Assembly (NCBI RefSeq): GCF_000179595.2
Contig: NZ_JH556652.1
Span: 19,392-69,146, forward strand
Source: Acetivibrio cellulolyticus CD2
GTDB taxonomy: Bacteria; Bacillota; Clostridia; Acetivibrionales; Acetivibrionaceae
Reading direction: 5' to 3'
Length of the DNA stretch: 49,755 nucleotides
Both the position numbers and the translations under genes were made by a program. The notes under the pieces are model-generated. The model was not told the origin of the DNA and searched no databases. It was given only the letters and a program-made list of their open reading frames with translations. Shown here piece by piece: positions 35,155-43,713 of the stretch. Every line of letters starts with the position of its first letter. Positions within the stretch are counted from its first letter, which is position 1.

Positions 35155-35290
35155 TCTGTCTGATTTTCTGTCTGAAGGTCTGTCTGACCATATTTCCCTT
35201 AAGGAATTTTCAATATTTTTTCTTCAGACAGAACACTTTCAGACAGAAATATTTAACCATATACGGAAAATCCGTATACGGCTATTAAAC
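35155..35290. repeat. TGTCTGA repeat cluster and palindrome
   Basis: TGTCTGA occurs three times at 12-bp intervals (35157, 35169, 35181) and in inverted form twice at 35224 and 35239, so the copies can fold back on one another. A separate palindrome ATACGGA/TCCGTAT follows at about 35270. Phased short repeats like these occur in replication origins and multi-site operators. No ORF with a ribosome site is seen between 35153 and 35367. Confidence 0.6.
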
Positions 35291-35367
35291 AAATTCAGGT
35301 GGTTATTGAAATATTTATATAATAAATATAAAATTAATTAAGTCAATTAAATTATAGTAAAGGAGGC

Positions 35368-35480
35368 ATGAATTTACTAAAAAAGAACTTAGAGAGATAT
35401 TTGAAAATAAAGAAGAACTTATGAATCTTGGACTTGATGAATGGATAGAAGAAGGATTGCTTGATATTCCAAAAAAATAA
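35368..35480 (+). pseudogene. Short gene broken by a one-base loss
   Basis: An AGGAGG-less but good AAGGAGGC site precedes an ATG at 35368, which soon reaches a stop, while the next frame encodes EFTKKELREIFENKEELMNL and ends at 35480 with TAA. The total span (113 bases) is one base short of a 38-codon gene. A one-base deletion near the start is the simplest explanation. Function unknown. Confidence 0.5.
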
Positions 35481-35498
35481 ATGGAACGAGGAGTATTT

Positions 35499-35633
35499 AT
35501 GCCAACGTGTAAGAAGTGTTTGAAACGAATAAGTTGGAGAAAGTCGGTAATGGGCAAAATGATTCCTATTGAAGAAGATAAGTATTTGACATGCATTTCT
35601 GATAAAGACGGTACTGAGGATATGAAAGATTAG
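35499..35633 (+). CDS. Small zinc-ribbon-like protein (44 aa)
   Basis: 44 residues, ATG with AGGAG. It has CKKCLK near the start and a later single Cys, and the segment GKMIPIEEDKY follows the style of small phage/plasmid zinc ribbon proteins (C..C...GK.IPV). It lies 18 bases after the broken gene at 35368-35480. No specific role inferred. Confidence 0.6.
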   Translation: MPTCKKCLKRISWRKSVMGKMIPIEEDKYLTCISDKDGTEDMKD

Positions 35634-35660
35634 AAAATTTTTCTGACCCAAGATATAATG

Positions 35661-35760
35661 TATTAGCGAGATGCGAAAATTTACATCTCGCTAATATAAT
35701 TGTCGCATCTCGAAAAGTATTGATATAACTGTATTTAGCGAAATGCGAAAAGGGGATGCG
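35661..35760. repeat. TTAGCGARATGCGAAAA repeats
   Basis: A perfect 12-bp palindrome (35662-35673 with 35684-35695, ATTAGCGAGATG and complement), a further inverted copy of CGAGATGCG at 35704-35712 and a direct copy TAGCGAAATGCGAAAA at 35736-35751. Together four copies of a shared core in both orientations. Iteron or operator function is plausible. Confidence 0.6.
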
Positions 35761-36450
35761 TGCAAATATACTTCCAGCTATTTCCGTAATTAAAGGTTTA
35801 AAATTTTTATTCAATCAAAGCACCATTTCTAAAGATGGTAATATTTAACTGCAATACAATTGTATTATATTTGCCGAATTTTATCGATATATGTCGAAAA
35901 AATTTTCTAAGGTTGTTAAAGTGCAGTGCAATAATTTTTTACACCTAAAATTACCAAATAAGAGTTCGACATAGTAAGCTAAAATAAAAGTAATTTTCGA
36001 AAAGTGAATTTCGCAATACGCCCCTTCCTATTGGATAAAGATTAGTAAAATATATTACAATTCGCAATGATAATAGACACACTATCGATAATGATATCGC
36101 AATCCAATACAATCGCCAATAATCGTCTCTCATTTCGATTAAATCAGTTTCATCAATTTTTCTAATTGTCTTCAATAAATCTGCGAAGGTACTGAGCAGC
36201 AGCACACTAAGGTTTAATTTTTTTCGATAATGTGATGGCTGCCGAAGAAAACAAGTATTTCTTAATCGAAATTGATTAATTGCAATCCGGCAGCACATAA
36301 AGCGGTTAATCAATTTATAATTATCGATCCGCCGAATCTCTACAATAAACGCGTATGTCAGGTTTGTTAATTTACAGCCATAAGTCATTTACTATTCACT
36401 TTAATTTTGATAAAATTAACTTCAGTTTAAACAAAGGAAGGTAAGTCAAA
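35761..36450. other. Long non-coding region with scattered TCGCAAT-type repeats
   Basis: About 690 bases without a credible gene. The sequence is AT-rich and contains TCGCAAT three times (near 36010, 36062 and 36098) and several ATCG/CGAT clusters. A minus-strand open frame at 35951-36388 has no ribosome site. Together with the repeats at 35661-35760 this is the best place in the window for a replication origin, but no origin motif is proven. Confidence 0.4.
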
Positions 36451-36729
36451 ATGCGTGATGTGTTTCCGATTAAATACTACAGTAAGGAAGGTTTTATTGA
36501 ACGGAAAATTGAGATTAATGAGGAGGACCTCCAAGAAATTATTGAAGAATACCTAATGAGCCATATGGATTTTGATTTTGACGAGGTTGAAATAGTCAAT
36601 AATCGACCGATAAACATTTGGCTACATGCAAAATGCAGAACCTATGTTGACCCAGATGATGAAAAAATATCAGATGCAGAAGTAGAAATCAAAGGCGATT
36701 ATGACGGAAACCCGTTGGCAGGGTTTTAA
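36451..36729 (+). CDS. Acidic unknown protein (92 aa)
   Basis: 92 residues, ATG 8 bases after AAAGGAAGG. Acidic throughout with HMDFDFDEVEIVNNRP and EDLQEIIEEYLM; no membrane segment. It might mimic DNA as acidic plasmid proteins sometimes do, but nothing specific supports this. The stop codon is followed at once by a decayed relative of the gene at 37457-37702. Confidence 0.65.
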   Translation: MRDVFPIKYYSKEGFIERKIEINEEDLQEIIEEYLMSHMDFDFDEVEIVNNRPINIWLHAKCRTYVDPDDEKISDAEVEIKGDYDGNPLAGF

Positions 36730-36790
36730 AAACGAGAAAGCTTACATGATTGATAATCAGCCACCTGCAAAAGGTTCACCTTTATGATCT
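36728..36790 (+). pseudogene. Fragment related to the gene at 37457-37702
   Basis: The reading frame encodes NEKAYMIDNQPPAKGSPL, closely matching DEKAYMIDKPSKPVKGSSL in the gene at 37457, and the bases after both (TAAATAATAGGAACAAA against TAAACGATAAGAACAAA) also match. The remainder is missing. It is a deletion remnant of a duplicated copy, joined to the end of the gene at 36451. Confidence 0.6.
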
Positions 36791-36986
36791 AAATAATAGG
36801 AACAAAGAGATTTAATTTCGCTAATATTACTATGATTGCAGAGTAATACATTAGAAATTTATAATTTTCACATTCCTTCTTTCTTATGATACTATTTATG
36901 GTAAGGAATAAGAAGATTATAAAACCAATTGAACTAATTACAAAATAAATTCTACTGGTAAAGTAAGTAACTTCTAATGGACTCAA
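36789..36986 (-). CDS. Small membrane protein (65 aa)
   Basis: 65 residues, TTG start with AAAGGA 10 bases upstream. Two hydrophobic helices (around IYFVISSIGFIIFLFLTI and YYSAIIVILAKLNLFVPII) separated by a charged RKKECENYK loop. Function unknown. The TTG start and short length keep confidence moderate. Its stop abuts the fragment at 36728-36790. Confidence 0.5.
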   Translation of the reverse strand: MSPLEVTYFTSRIYFVISSIGFIIFLFLTINSIIRKKECENYKFLMYYSAIIVILAKLNLFVPII

Positions 36987-37456
36987 TGATCATCATTCCT
37001 TTCCTACTTAAATTTACTGAGTAATGTAAAACATAGGTAAGAAATATTGTCTATAGTTATATTATATCACTTTTCAAGTTCGTACTAAAGTCCCAAATAA
37101 ATACTAGAATCTATATAAAAAAATACATGTACTAAAGTGCTTAATTATTAATCCGCCGTTTGCCAATCTTTACGGTAAAGCAATTTCATATTATAATAAA
37201 TATATCGAACAAACTAGGAAAAATCAATAAAGTATGTATAGCCTGCCTGATACACGCAGCACAAAGGAAAACAAAGTTGATAGATGATCATGTAGTAAGG
37301 CTCATAATTGAAGACGCATTTAGCTGGTAATTAAATACCCTGTTTGGGGAAGTATTCTCGGACAGGGTAATGAGCAAAATTTACGGACACAAAATTTGGG
37401 CAAAGATTATAATTGGGTATGCCGTAATAATGTTTTGAATAAGAGGTGTTTTGTGA
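36987..37456. other. Intergenic region with one hairpin
   Basis: 470 bases without a gene. The only clear structure is TACCCTGT/ACAGGGTA around 37336-37367, without a T-run. Some minor short ORFs show no ribosome sites. Confidence 0.5.
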
Positions 37457-37702
37457 GTGGATAAGCGGAATGTTGAAGTAATCGCACATTATAATTTAAA
37501 TGGCGAAATTACCCCATTAAAAATCAGACTTATTGAAGAAAATGATGAGAAGGCTTACATGATTGATAAACCAAGTAAGCCAGTCAAAGGTTCTTCGCTA
37601 AAAATCGGGCTTCAGGGAAAGCGTTATTCTTGTTTTATCGATGGGAAAAAAGCCTACCTTTTTCTTAGCGATGAAAATAAATGGTATATCGAACCAACCT
37701 AA
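37457..37702 (+). CDS. Small plasmid-type protein, unknown (81 aa)
   Basis: 81 residues, GTG start with AGAGGTG upstream. Mostly beta strands with YNLNGEITPLKIRLIEENDE, a flexible loop PSKPVKGSS and a C-terminal KKAYLFLSDENKWYIE. Such small proteins are common on clostridial mobile elements, as I recall, but without a known role. A partial duplicate is at 36728-36790. Confidence 0.6.
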   Translation: MDKRNVEVIAHYNLNGEITPLKIRLIEENDEKAYMIDKPSKPVKGSSLKIGLQGKRYSCFIDGKKAYLFLSDENKWYIEPT

Positions 37703-37815
37703 ACGATAAGAACAAATTTGACCAGATTAGGGTGCCTGAATAACTCCGGATTACCTGCCGGAATTACACGGATTACTCACAAAACCAATATTGAGATGTA
37801 AAAAGGGGATATATT

Positions 37816-38072
37816 ATGATATGTGCATATTGCAATAGTGTTAATACATTAAATTATACTTGTGTAGCAACAACAATTATAGATATTTACCAGATTAAAA
37901 TTTTTAGTGCACACCATCTATCTTCTGTAAAGATTGCCAAAAATATTTTTTCTATAAATCTATTAATGATGTGATTTCATATATAGCAGAGCAACAACTT
38001 TACAAAGTAGAGAATAAATTTGATTATATTGATATATTTGCTAAATTAGAGGCCTCTAATTCTGAACAATAG
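37816..38072 (+). pseudogene. Zinc-finger-like gene with a frameshift
   Basis: The ATG at 37816 (GGGG upstream) opens with MICAYCNSVNT and continues to about ...KIFSA; the second half, CKDCQKYFFYKSINDV ... ASNSEQ, is in another frame and ends at a TAG at 38070. The span of 257 bases is one base short of 86 codons. Two CxxC pairs in the combined product suggest a zinc ribbon. A one-base deletion around 37910-37925 explains it. Confidence 0.65.
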
Positions 38073-38172
38073 AAGTGGTGCTATTAAAACAACAGCGTGG
38101 CAGCTTAAATGCAACCGTAATAAAAGTCCCTTTTCTCTAACCTCCCGATATTTGATGATTTAATTTTATATC

Positions 38173-38273
38173 ATTATGTTGACTTTGTCAACATAATATT
38201 CTTATTATTCTTCCACCCAACAACCTATATTCCGTTATTTTTTGTTGACTTTTACAACAAATTATTATATAAT
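38173..38273. promoter_or_regulatory. Two palindromic operators and promoter of the RadC-like gene
   Basis: Site 1 at 38173-38197 is ATTATGTTGAC-TTT-GTCAACATAAT with perfect 11-bp arms. Site 2 at 38241-38261 is TTTGTTG-ACTTTTA-CAACAAA. Site 2 overlaps the -35 (TTGACT at 38245) of a promoter whose TATAAT is at 38268 after 17 bases. A repressor binding here would block the RadC-like gene. Confidence 0.7.
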
Positions 38274-38313
38274 TAATACTGTAATTAATAATAATTTGTT
38301 GGAGGTCATAGAA

Positions 38314-38742
38314 ATGAAAATTAAAATTGTAAGCCTGAAAATCAAAAGAGAAAAAACAATAACAGCAGAGGTTATTGACAGTTCGGCAAAGGCCGGAAAG
38401 TTTCTTGTAGAACTCATAGGCAGCATGGACAGGGAACACTTTATTGTAATGGCATTAGGCACAAATAATGTAATAAATTGTGTCCAGACTGTTTCAATAG
38501 GTACTTTGTCGGAAGCACCTGTACATCCCAGGGAAGTTTTTAAAATAGCAATACTTTCAAATTCACTCAATATTATTATAGCACACAATCATCCTGGAGG
38601 TACACTGAACCCATCAAAAGCTGATATTGAATTAACAGAAGAAATAAAAAAGGCAGGAGAGCTTTTGCATATACCAGTAATAGATCATATAATTGTCACA
38701 GATACAAATTATTATAGCTTTGCAGAGAATGGCCTCTTATGA
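38314..38742 (+). CDS. RadC-like JAB/MPN domain protein
   Basis: 142 residues from an ATG with GGAGG; earlier in-frame starts (38242) have no ribosome site. JAMM motif residues are complete: the late AHNHPGGTLNPSKADIE segment, with Glu in the ~55 region. It lacks the N-terminal helix-hairpin-helix of chromosomal RadC, giving the short form common on plasmids and phages, where it is linked to anti-restriction or repair. Controlled by the operators just upstream. Confidence 0.85.
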   Translation: MKIKIVSLKIKREKTITAEVIDSSAKAGKFLVELIGSMDREHFIVMALGTNNVINCVQTVSIGTLSEAPVHPREVFKIAILSNSLNIIIAHNHPGGTLNPSKADIELTEEIKKAGELLHIPVIDHIIVTDTNYYSFAENGLL

Positions 38743-38868
38743 GGCCCCCCCTCCAAAGTGCTAAATAAAATATGTAACAACCCTATTGAGGGATAAACCT
38801 GAAAAAGATAATATTGATTACAGGCTTGCAATTTTATATAAAATAAAAATATAGAGGAGACTAGGGCT

Positions 38869-39219
38869 ATGGTTAAATATCCTGAAAGCGAAGAAAAATT
38901 TATTACACCTAAAACTGACCCTTCAGAATGTCAATATAGGCTCGGGTTAGGCGAAAAGTTAACTAAAAGATTGACAGCTGCGGGAGTTTACGTTGACAAA
39001 CGCTGTATAATTAATGAATTTAAAGAAGTTATTCCTCCACTATTAGGCATTACTGAAGTAGCTGCCATACTTGGATGGGACAAAAGAAAAGTCTCAGTTT
39101 ACGTACAAAGAAACGTTCTTCCGGATCCATCCATTCATATTGGAGATCGCCCAATTTGGACCATAAAGCAAATTGAAGAGTGGATGAATGATGAAAAAAA
39201 CAAGAAATATCTTGGTTAA
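38869..39219 (+). CDS. AlpA/excisionase-like helix-turn-helix protein (116 aa)
   Basis: 116 residues, ATG with AGAGGAG. The C-terminal half, GITEVAAILGWDKRKVSVYVQ ... RPIWTIKQIEEWM, has the winged-helix/MerR-like pattern used by excisionases and AlpA regulators. The N-terminal half is unrecognised. It may regulate or assist excision, but no adjacent integrase gene exists on this strand. Confidence 0.7.
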   Translation: MVKYPESEEKFITPKTDPSECQYRLGLGEKLTKRLTAAGVYVDKRCIINEFKEVIPPLLGITEVAAILGWDKRKVSVYVQRNVLPDPSIHIGDRPIWTIKQIEEWMNDEKNKKYLG

Positions 39220-39454
39220 AAGTCTCTTATGCTAACAGACAAAGATTAAAGGAGTCGTTGCCTTGTACCTTTATAAAATACGGTAATATAATATTGTTTT
39301 GACTAGTGGTGTAGAGAAACTTGATATATTCGATGATTACCCTATTCTGTACGTGTAGTAATGGAACAGTTAACGACTATAAGCGTGTAATTATTTTACA
39401 GTAATAGCCGCTCATTTATCCATTAAAACTGTACCATATTACGCAAGGAAAAAC

Positions 39455-39487
39455 AAAAAATAGAAGGTTAAACACCTTCTATTTTTT
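39455..39487. terminator. Bidirectional terminator
   Basis: AAAAAATAGAAGGT/ACCTTCTATTTTTT stem of 14 bp around a 5-nt loop, just 3' of the stalk-domain gene at 39494-40198 and of the plus-strand genes. Confidence 0.88.
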
Positions 39488-39493
39488 CAGATT

Positions 39494-40198
39494 TTATTGT
39501 ATCATCAAATTTGCAAGGTCTACGGTGCTAGAATCATATGAGCCATTCTTTATAAACTTTATATCCAGTTTAATAACTCCTTTTAAATCAATATTGAATT
39601 CCTTTGGTAGAGAACCAGGGGCTAAATTATATGAGGTAATCAATTTATCATCATTATAAAATTCGATAGAAGACCCTTTTTGGTTTTCTGTATCATCAAG
39701 GCCAATAATTCCCTTTAAAGCAGTATACTTTGAAGCAAGATTAAAAGAGTATGTACTATTACTGACATATGAATATAATTGAATACCTTTATTATATTCT
39801 TTTCCTCCCATTGTCATTGTTTTATTAGCATTATAATATGCGCTGCTATCTGTATAAAAAGGTAAAATTGTATCAATCATATAGCTCCATGTTTTCTCAT
39901 TGTCTGAAATTTTACCAACATATATTGTATTGTTTTTATAGTCTACAGGTTGCCCTATTGATTCAGAAAAAAATCTCAATGGAACGTATGTTGTACCATT
40001 GTAAATTAAAGCAGTAGGAACATAATATTTTCCGTTCCAGTACATATTTTCTTTATCACTGCCCTTCTTTTCTTCACCATTAAAAATGAGCTTTACTCCA
40101 AATAATTCAAGATTATAATTTGTTGCTGCAAATGCAACACTTGAAAAGAATATTGAACCTATAACTAAACCTATAAGAAAGTACTTTGCTTTACTCAT
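39494..40198 (-). CDS. Secreted stalk-domain protein with NPCBM-like end
   Basis: 234 residues, ATG. The signal peptide ends at AFA-AT. The middle has a copper-amine-oxidase-like stalk repeat (TTYVPLRFFSESIGQPV). The C-terminus resembles the NPCBM/NEW2 galactose-binding fold, with LDDTENQKGSSIEF. It is probably a cell-surface protein. The upstream ribosome site is AGGTAAATAC-like and weaker. Confidence 0.72.
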   Translation of the reverse strand: MSKAKYFLIGLVIGSIFFSSVAFAATNYNLELFGVKLIFNGEEKKGSDKENMYWNGKYYVPTALIYNGTTYVPLRFFSESIGQPVDYKNNTIYVGKISDNEKTWSYMIDTILPFYTDSSAYYNANKTMTMGGKEYNKGIQLYSYVSNSTYSFNLASKYTALKGIIGLDDTENQKGSSIEFYNDDKLITSYNLAPGSLPKEFNIDLKGVIKLDIKFIKNGSYDSSTVDLANLMIQ

Positions 40199-40363
40199 TT
40201 GTATTTACCTCCATTAAGTTGTTTGTTGTGCTGTTGAATTTTCGACTACACTTTCCTTCATTACTTTGTCAAACCAATCTTTTTTTATTGCTTGCGCCTA
40301 CCTTCAGTATTGGAGACAGCTTTCGGGGAATTCTTTTCTTGAAATTTACTATTAAGCATAAAA

Positions 40364-40726
40364 TTATTCCCTGCCTATTTCTAACACTAAGAATATTTCC
40401 ATAAGTTTTTTAGTTATGTAATCAGCATTACCTTTATCAAACTCTTTCTCTCCTGTAAGCAGCTCTAAAAGGAAAACGGAAATTCTGGAAAAGTTATCAA
40501 TTGCCATTCTGTACTGTTTTAATTCCAAATTCATATTTTCAGGAGTATCTACGGAAAAGTATTCCTGTAGTGACCTTATCATAGAATTAAGTTGTTCAGC
40601 GTTCCAAGGTTTTTGAGTTTTTAAATAATCATTAATGAGTTCGTTCCATAGGTTTTCTCTGTCCACCCTTAATTTGTTTACTTTTTCATCATCTGAAACA
40701 TCATGATATTTGAGCGCTGTTATCAT
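40364..40726 (-). CDS. Helical unknown protein (120 aa)
   Basis: 120 residues, ATG with AAGGAAGGGG. Helical, charged, with a MIRSLQEYFSV segment; no signal peptide or motif. It lies between the stalk-domain gene and the HNH-AP2 gene. No family recognised. Confidence 0.65.
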   Translation of the reverse strand: MITALKYHDVSDDEKVNKLRVDRENLWNELINDYLKTQKPWNAEQLNSMIRSLQEYFSVDTPENMNLELKQYRMAIDNFSRISVFLLELLTGEKEFDKGNADYITKKLMEIFLVLEIGRE

Positions 40727-40836
40727 TTTGTATCCCCTTCCTTTCTTATATTTAAGCTTGTCTTTAGCATTTTGATAATTATATCAAAAAAAACATAATT
40801 ATCATATAAATATATAAATATTTATGATTCCTATTA

Positions 40837-41607
40837 TTAAAAATCAGGAAAATTCAATTTTGCATACTCACCAAAAAGTTCTAAAACTTTAAGGTCATAA
40901 GCTCTAGCTGCTTCCTCTTCGCTTACAAAACGACCTATAAAAATATGTTTTTGATTAAAATTTGTTTGTGCGATCCATTTTTTTCGTTGTTTATCCCAAG
41001 TAACACCTACAAAATGAGAAGAGCATTCTTTATATAATGTCTTGCGCCCCTGGTTACTTTTAGAGTTTTTTTCGATACTTGTATACCCATATTTGTATTG
41101 TAATTCATCAAAGAGACTCTCGATTTCGCTTCGATCCAGATTCGGAAAATTTCTCTTATCTACATTTCCATAGTATTTAAATGTTAAATAGTCTGCAGCT
41201 ATAGCTGCTTCATCTTCCTGCAGGTATCCTCCGGCATTAATTATTTTCTCTCTTTTCTTGATTCTAACCTTCCAACGTTTGAACCTATTATCATAATATA
41301 CACCAAAGTATTTCGAACTTTTCCCGGATTGCTTCATTATATAATGCATAAATTCACTATAATTACAAATCAAAATATTTTCTCTTGAGAAATCATATGA
41401 ATCACCGTTTTTATGTAATAATCGTTGATTTTTCGAAAGACCAAAAATAACGGTAGAATATGAGACTCTTTTTCCGTTTATTCTCGTTAATATTTGAATA
41501 AATCCTTTTTTATTGTGAGCAGCATACCATTTGTATAAGTTTGCTTTTTCGTAATCCAACGGATCAACAATTATTAGTTCGCCTTTTTTACCAACAATGA
41601 TAGGCAT
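40837..41607 (-). CDS. HNH-AP2 homing-endonuclease-like protein
   Basis: 256 residues from the ATG at 41607 (GGGAAG upstream); an in-frame ATG at 41679 would overlap the ADP-ribosyltransferase gene. The N-terminal domain has HKNGDSYDFSRENI, the HNH-type metal site pattern. Two AP2-like domains follow (YFGVYYDNRFKRWKVRI and HFVGVTWDKQRKKWIAQT), which bind DNA. HNH-AP2 proteins are usually free-standing homing endonucleases. It is close to the toxin-like gene upstream, but a joint function is not shown. Confidence 0.8.
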   Translation of the reverse strand: MPIIVGKKGELIIVDPLDYEKANLYKWYAAHNKKGFIQILTRINGKRVSYSTVIFGLSKNQRLLHKNGDSYDFSRENILICNYSEFMHYIMKQSGKSSKYFGVYYDNRFKRWKVRIKKREKIINAGGYLQEDEAAIAADYLTFKYYGNVDKRNFPNLDRSEIESLFDELQYKYGYTSIEKNSKSNQGRKTLYKECSSHFVGVTWDKQRKKWIAQTNFNQKHIFIGRFVSEEEAARAYDLKVLELFGEYAKLNFPDF

Positions 41608-41663
41608 ATTAATCACTTCCCTTACTAAACACATAACCTCAAATCTATGTATTGATTCTGGCC

Positions 41664-42344
41664 TTATATTACAGCGCAATGCATCAACCTTGTATTTCTA
41701 AAAAATAGCTTTTTAATAGATAATATTTTTAACTTAGTGTTCTTTTTTAGTAGCAGCTCCTGTTCATTCGGCCTATTACTGATAAGATCAAGATATATTG
41801 CATGGCTGCCAGTTGGAATAAAAACTTTCATAAGGGTATCCATATCATGCTCCTGAAGTAACGTTTCTTTAACCAAACCGACACCCATAAATCCTTGGTC
41901 AATAATAATATCACCTTTCCGCAAATTGCTTTTCCTTTGGGCGAATAATAAGTCTTTGTAACATAGGGTTCTGTATCCTATAATATTTTCTTTGATCACA
42001 AATTTATTAATTTCACTCTCCATTATTTGAATCATTGACTTGAGAGTGTGAGTATTAAAACCTATATCAGTATATCCTTTACGACATAGTTCATTAATTG
42101 CAAGACCATAATTTCCACCGCAATAATATGAAAACGCTTTATAAACAGATACTTCGTGCCTAAACCTATCAGCGTATTCCTTGCCTTTTGACTCTTTAAT
42201 TACTTCATAATTTAAATCACTTAATTCATATGTGTGTCTATGTTTACCCTCTAGCTGAAAATCTTGTAGCCAAGTGCTGTAATATTTTTCTCCAAAACTT
42301 TTAGATTCCTCATATGACACAAATTCTTTAAATTCATTATACAA
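41664..42344 (-). CDS. Predicted ADP-ribosyltransferase (R-[S]-E class) without signal peptide
   Basis: 226 residues, TTG start with GGTGAT upstream. Arg125 in GYRTL, a FMGVGL segment in the place of the STS motif (residues 152-157) and EQE (Glu194, Glu196) in NEQELLL follow the C3/VIP2-type ADP-ribosyltransferase order. The STS serine is replaced by glycine, so activity may be changed. No signal peptide, so it could act inside the cell or be exported by a special system. It lies next to the HNH-AP2 gene. Confidence 0.7.
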   Translation of the reverse strand: MYNEFKEFVSYEESKSFGEKYYSTWLQDFQLEGKHRHTYELSDLNYEVIKESKGKEYADRFRHEVSVYKAFSYYCGGNYGLAINELCRKGYTDIGFNTHTLKSMIQIMESEINKFVIKENIIGYRTLCYKDLLFAQRKSNLRKGDIIIDQGFMGVGLVKETLLQEHDMDTLMKVFIPTGSHAIYLDLISNRPNEQELLLKKNTKLKILSIKKLFFRNTRLMHCAVI

Positions 42345-42441
42345 ATTATCACCTACAATTACTTAATTTAGGCTGTATATAATTTTTAAACATTATAGCA
42401 AATTTAATGGAAGAAATAAATCTACATAGTACCAACCAGAT

Positions 42442-43047
42442 TTAAGAGTTATCTTTCGATTTTTGTAAGTTAAGTAAATTATAAAAAGTAGTTGGTTTTA
42501 AATTAAGCTCTTTCATCGCAGCTCTTGCAGTAATCTCTTTATTAATCCATTTTTCATAAACAATGGTGAAATTTTCTGGTGTTTTAGTCTTTGGTCTTCC
42601 AAGATGCTTGCCTTGAATTTTAGCAGCTGCTATACCTTCTTCTTGTCTTTTCTTTATGTTATGTCTCTCCTGCTCTGCAACATAAGCAAGGACCTGAAGA
42701 ATTAAATCGCTTATAAAAGTACCAAGTAAATCTTTGTGCAGGGTAGTATCCAGGAGAGACATATCTAATATTTTTATATCAGCTTTGAGTTCCTGTGTTA
42801 TATATTTCCATTCATTTATTATTTCTTTATAGTTTCGGCCGAGGCGATCTATTGACGATATAACAAGTAAGTCACCTTCTCTGAGAGCTTTCTTAAGTAA
42901 TTGGTATTGCGGCCTATCAAAATTTTTTCCACTTTGTTTATCTATTAATATAAATGCTTCATCAACCCCGGCTTCTTTAAGGCTCAATATTTGACGCGCT
43001 TCATTCTGGTCTTTATCGCTTACTCGTATATAGCCATATTTTCTCAA
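42442..43047 (-). CDS. Serine resolvase/invertase
   Basis: About 202 residues. A TTG at 43047 is preferred because AGGAG lies 9 bases upstream; the ATG at 43056 directly abuts that site. It has the catalytic Ser in YIRVSDKDQ, Arg motifs in SSIDRLGRNY, and a C-terminal helix-turn-helix (TARAAMKELNLKPTTFYNLL). It is the resolvase/invertase type. Nearby inverted repeats could be its targets, but the 18-bp pair at 8891-9138 is far away. Confidence 0.9.
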   Translation of the reverse strand: MRKYGYIRVSDKDQNEARQILSLKEAGVDEAFILIDKQSGKNFDRPQYQLLKKALREGDLLVISSIDRLGRNYKEIINEWKYITQELKADIKILDMSLLDTTLHKDLLGTFISDLILQVLAYVAEQERHNIKKRQEEGIAAAKIQGKHLGRPKTKTPENFTIVYEKWINKEITARAAMKELNLKPTTFYNLLNLQKSKDNS

Positions 43048-43216
43048 TGTTGGCATCTCCTTTATAATTGTATTCTAAAAGGTGTGTTAATTTCCGAATA
43101 TATTCATAAATTAATTTTATACTTTTTTGAATACAAAATAAATACCCTTTTGGCACTTTTTCAAGCAACCAAAAAGGTATACCTTTTTGAATGGTAGTTT
43201 TTATGAAATTAATCAT

Positions 43217-43651
43217 TTATGTGATGTTCAACTCTTTATGATAGTACTGCAAAGTTGAATATTTACAAATCAGTTTGTTTCTATCAATATGGATATCTTT
43301 TAGTGCTTTCTTATATTCATTAATATATTTATCAAAACCTATCTTTAGTTGATGCTCTTTTTGAATTAAAACTCTATGCTCCTCAGGTCTAATATACGGA
43401 TTTCTTGAATCTATATATGAATCATCAGGTATTAATACTGCTTTAGAATAATCTGCACCACAGTGATTTTGTTTATTTGTCCATAAGGCATTTGGATGAT
43501 TTATTCCTGATCTTAAAGGTATACCAAAAACTACTCCGTTAATATTTACTGTAAGCATTACATATGGTCTTTCCAGTTTTCGTTCTATTTCAGGATAATT
43601 CTTTTCGTCAAATTGATTGTAAAATTTTTGATTTAGAAATATATACCTCAT
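43217..43651 (-). CDS. Type III toxin, ToxN/AbiQ/CptN family
   Basis: 144 residues from an ATG at 43651 with GGAAGGG upstream. It contains PYVMLTVNINGVVFGIPLRS and IPDDSYID, the pattern of ToxN-superfamily endoribonucleases. Just upstream is an intrinsic hairpin and a two-unit tandem repeat RNA, the standard type III arrangement. The toxin would cleave RNA and be held inactive by the repeat RNA. Size (144) is right for the CptN/TenpN-like branch. Confidence 0.85.
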   Translation of the reverse strand: MRYIFLNQKFYNQFDEKNYPEIERKLERPYVMLTVNINGVVFGIPLRSGINHPNALWTNKQNHCGADYSKAVLIPDDSYIDSRNPYIRPEEHRVLIQKEHQLKIGFDKYINEYKKALKDIHIDRNKLICKYSTLQYYHKELNIT

Positions 43652-43681
43652 TATTTCCCACCCTTCCTTTAAGCAGAACAA

Positions 43682-43713
43682 AAGCTCCTTTATATTTCAT
43701 AATAAAGGAGCTT
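43682..43713 (-). terminator. Partial terminator between antitoxin RNA and toxin
   Basis: AAGCTCCTTTA/TAAAGGAGCTT stem followed by TTTT on the minus strand. In type III systems such a weak terminator lets most transcripts end after the RNA antitoxin. Confidence 0.85.

Noticed and set aside
35155-35290. CRISPR array
   Set aside because: The repeats are too short (7-9 bp), have no spacers of constant length, and occur in both orientations.
35951-36388. Minus-strand open frame of 145 codons
   Set aside because: No ribosome site, odd composition (many Cys, Arg, Leu), and the region is full of repeated CGAT/TCGCAAT motifs. Kept as non-coding.
38314-38742. Longer RadC-like start at 38242
   Set aside because: The upstream part lies in the promoter/operator and has no ribosome site; the ATG at 38314 has GGAGG.
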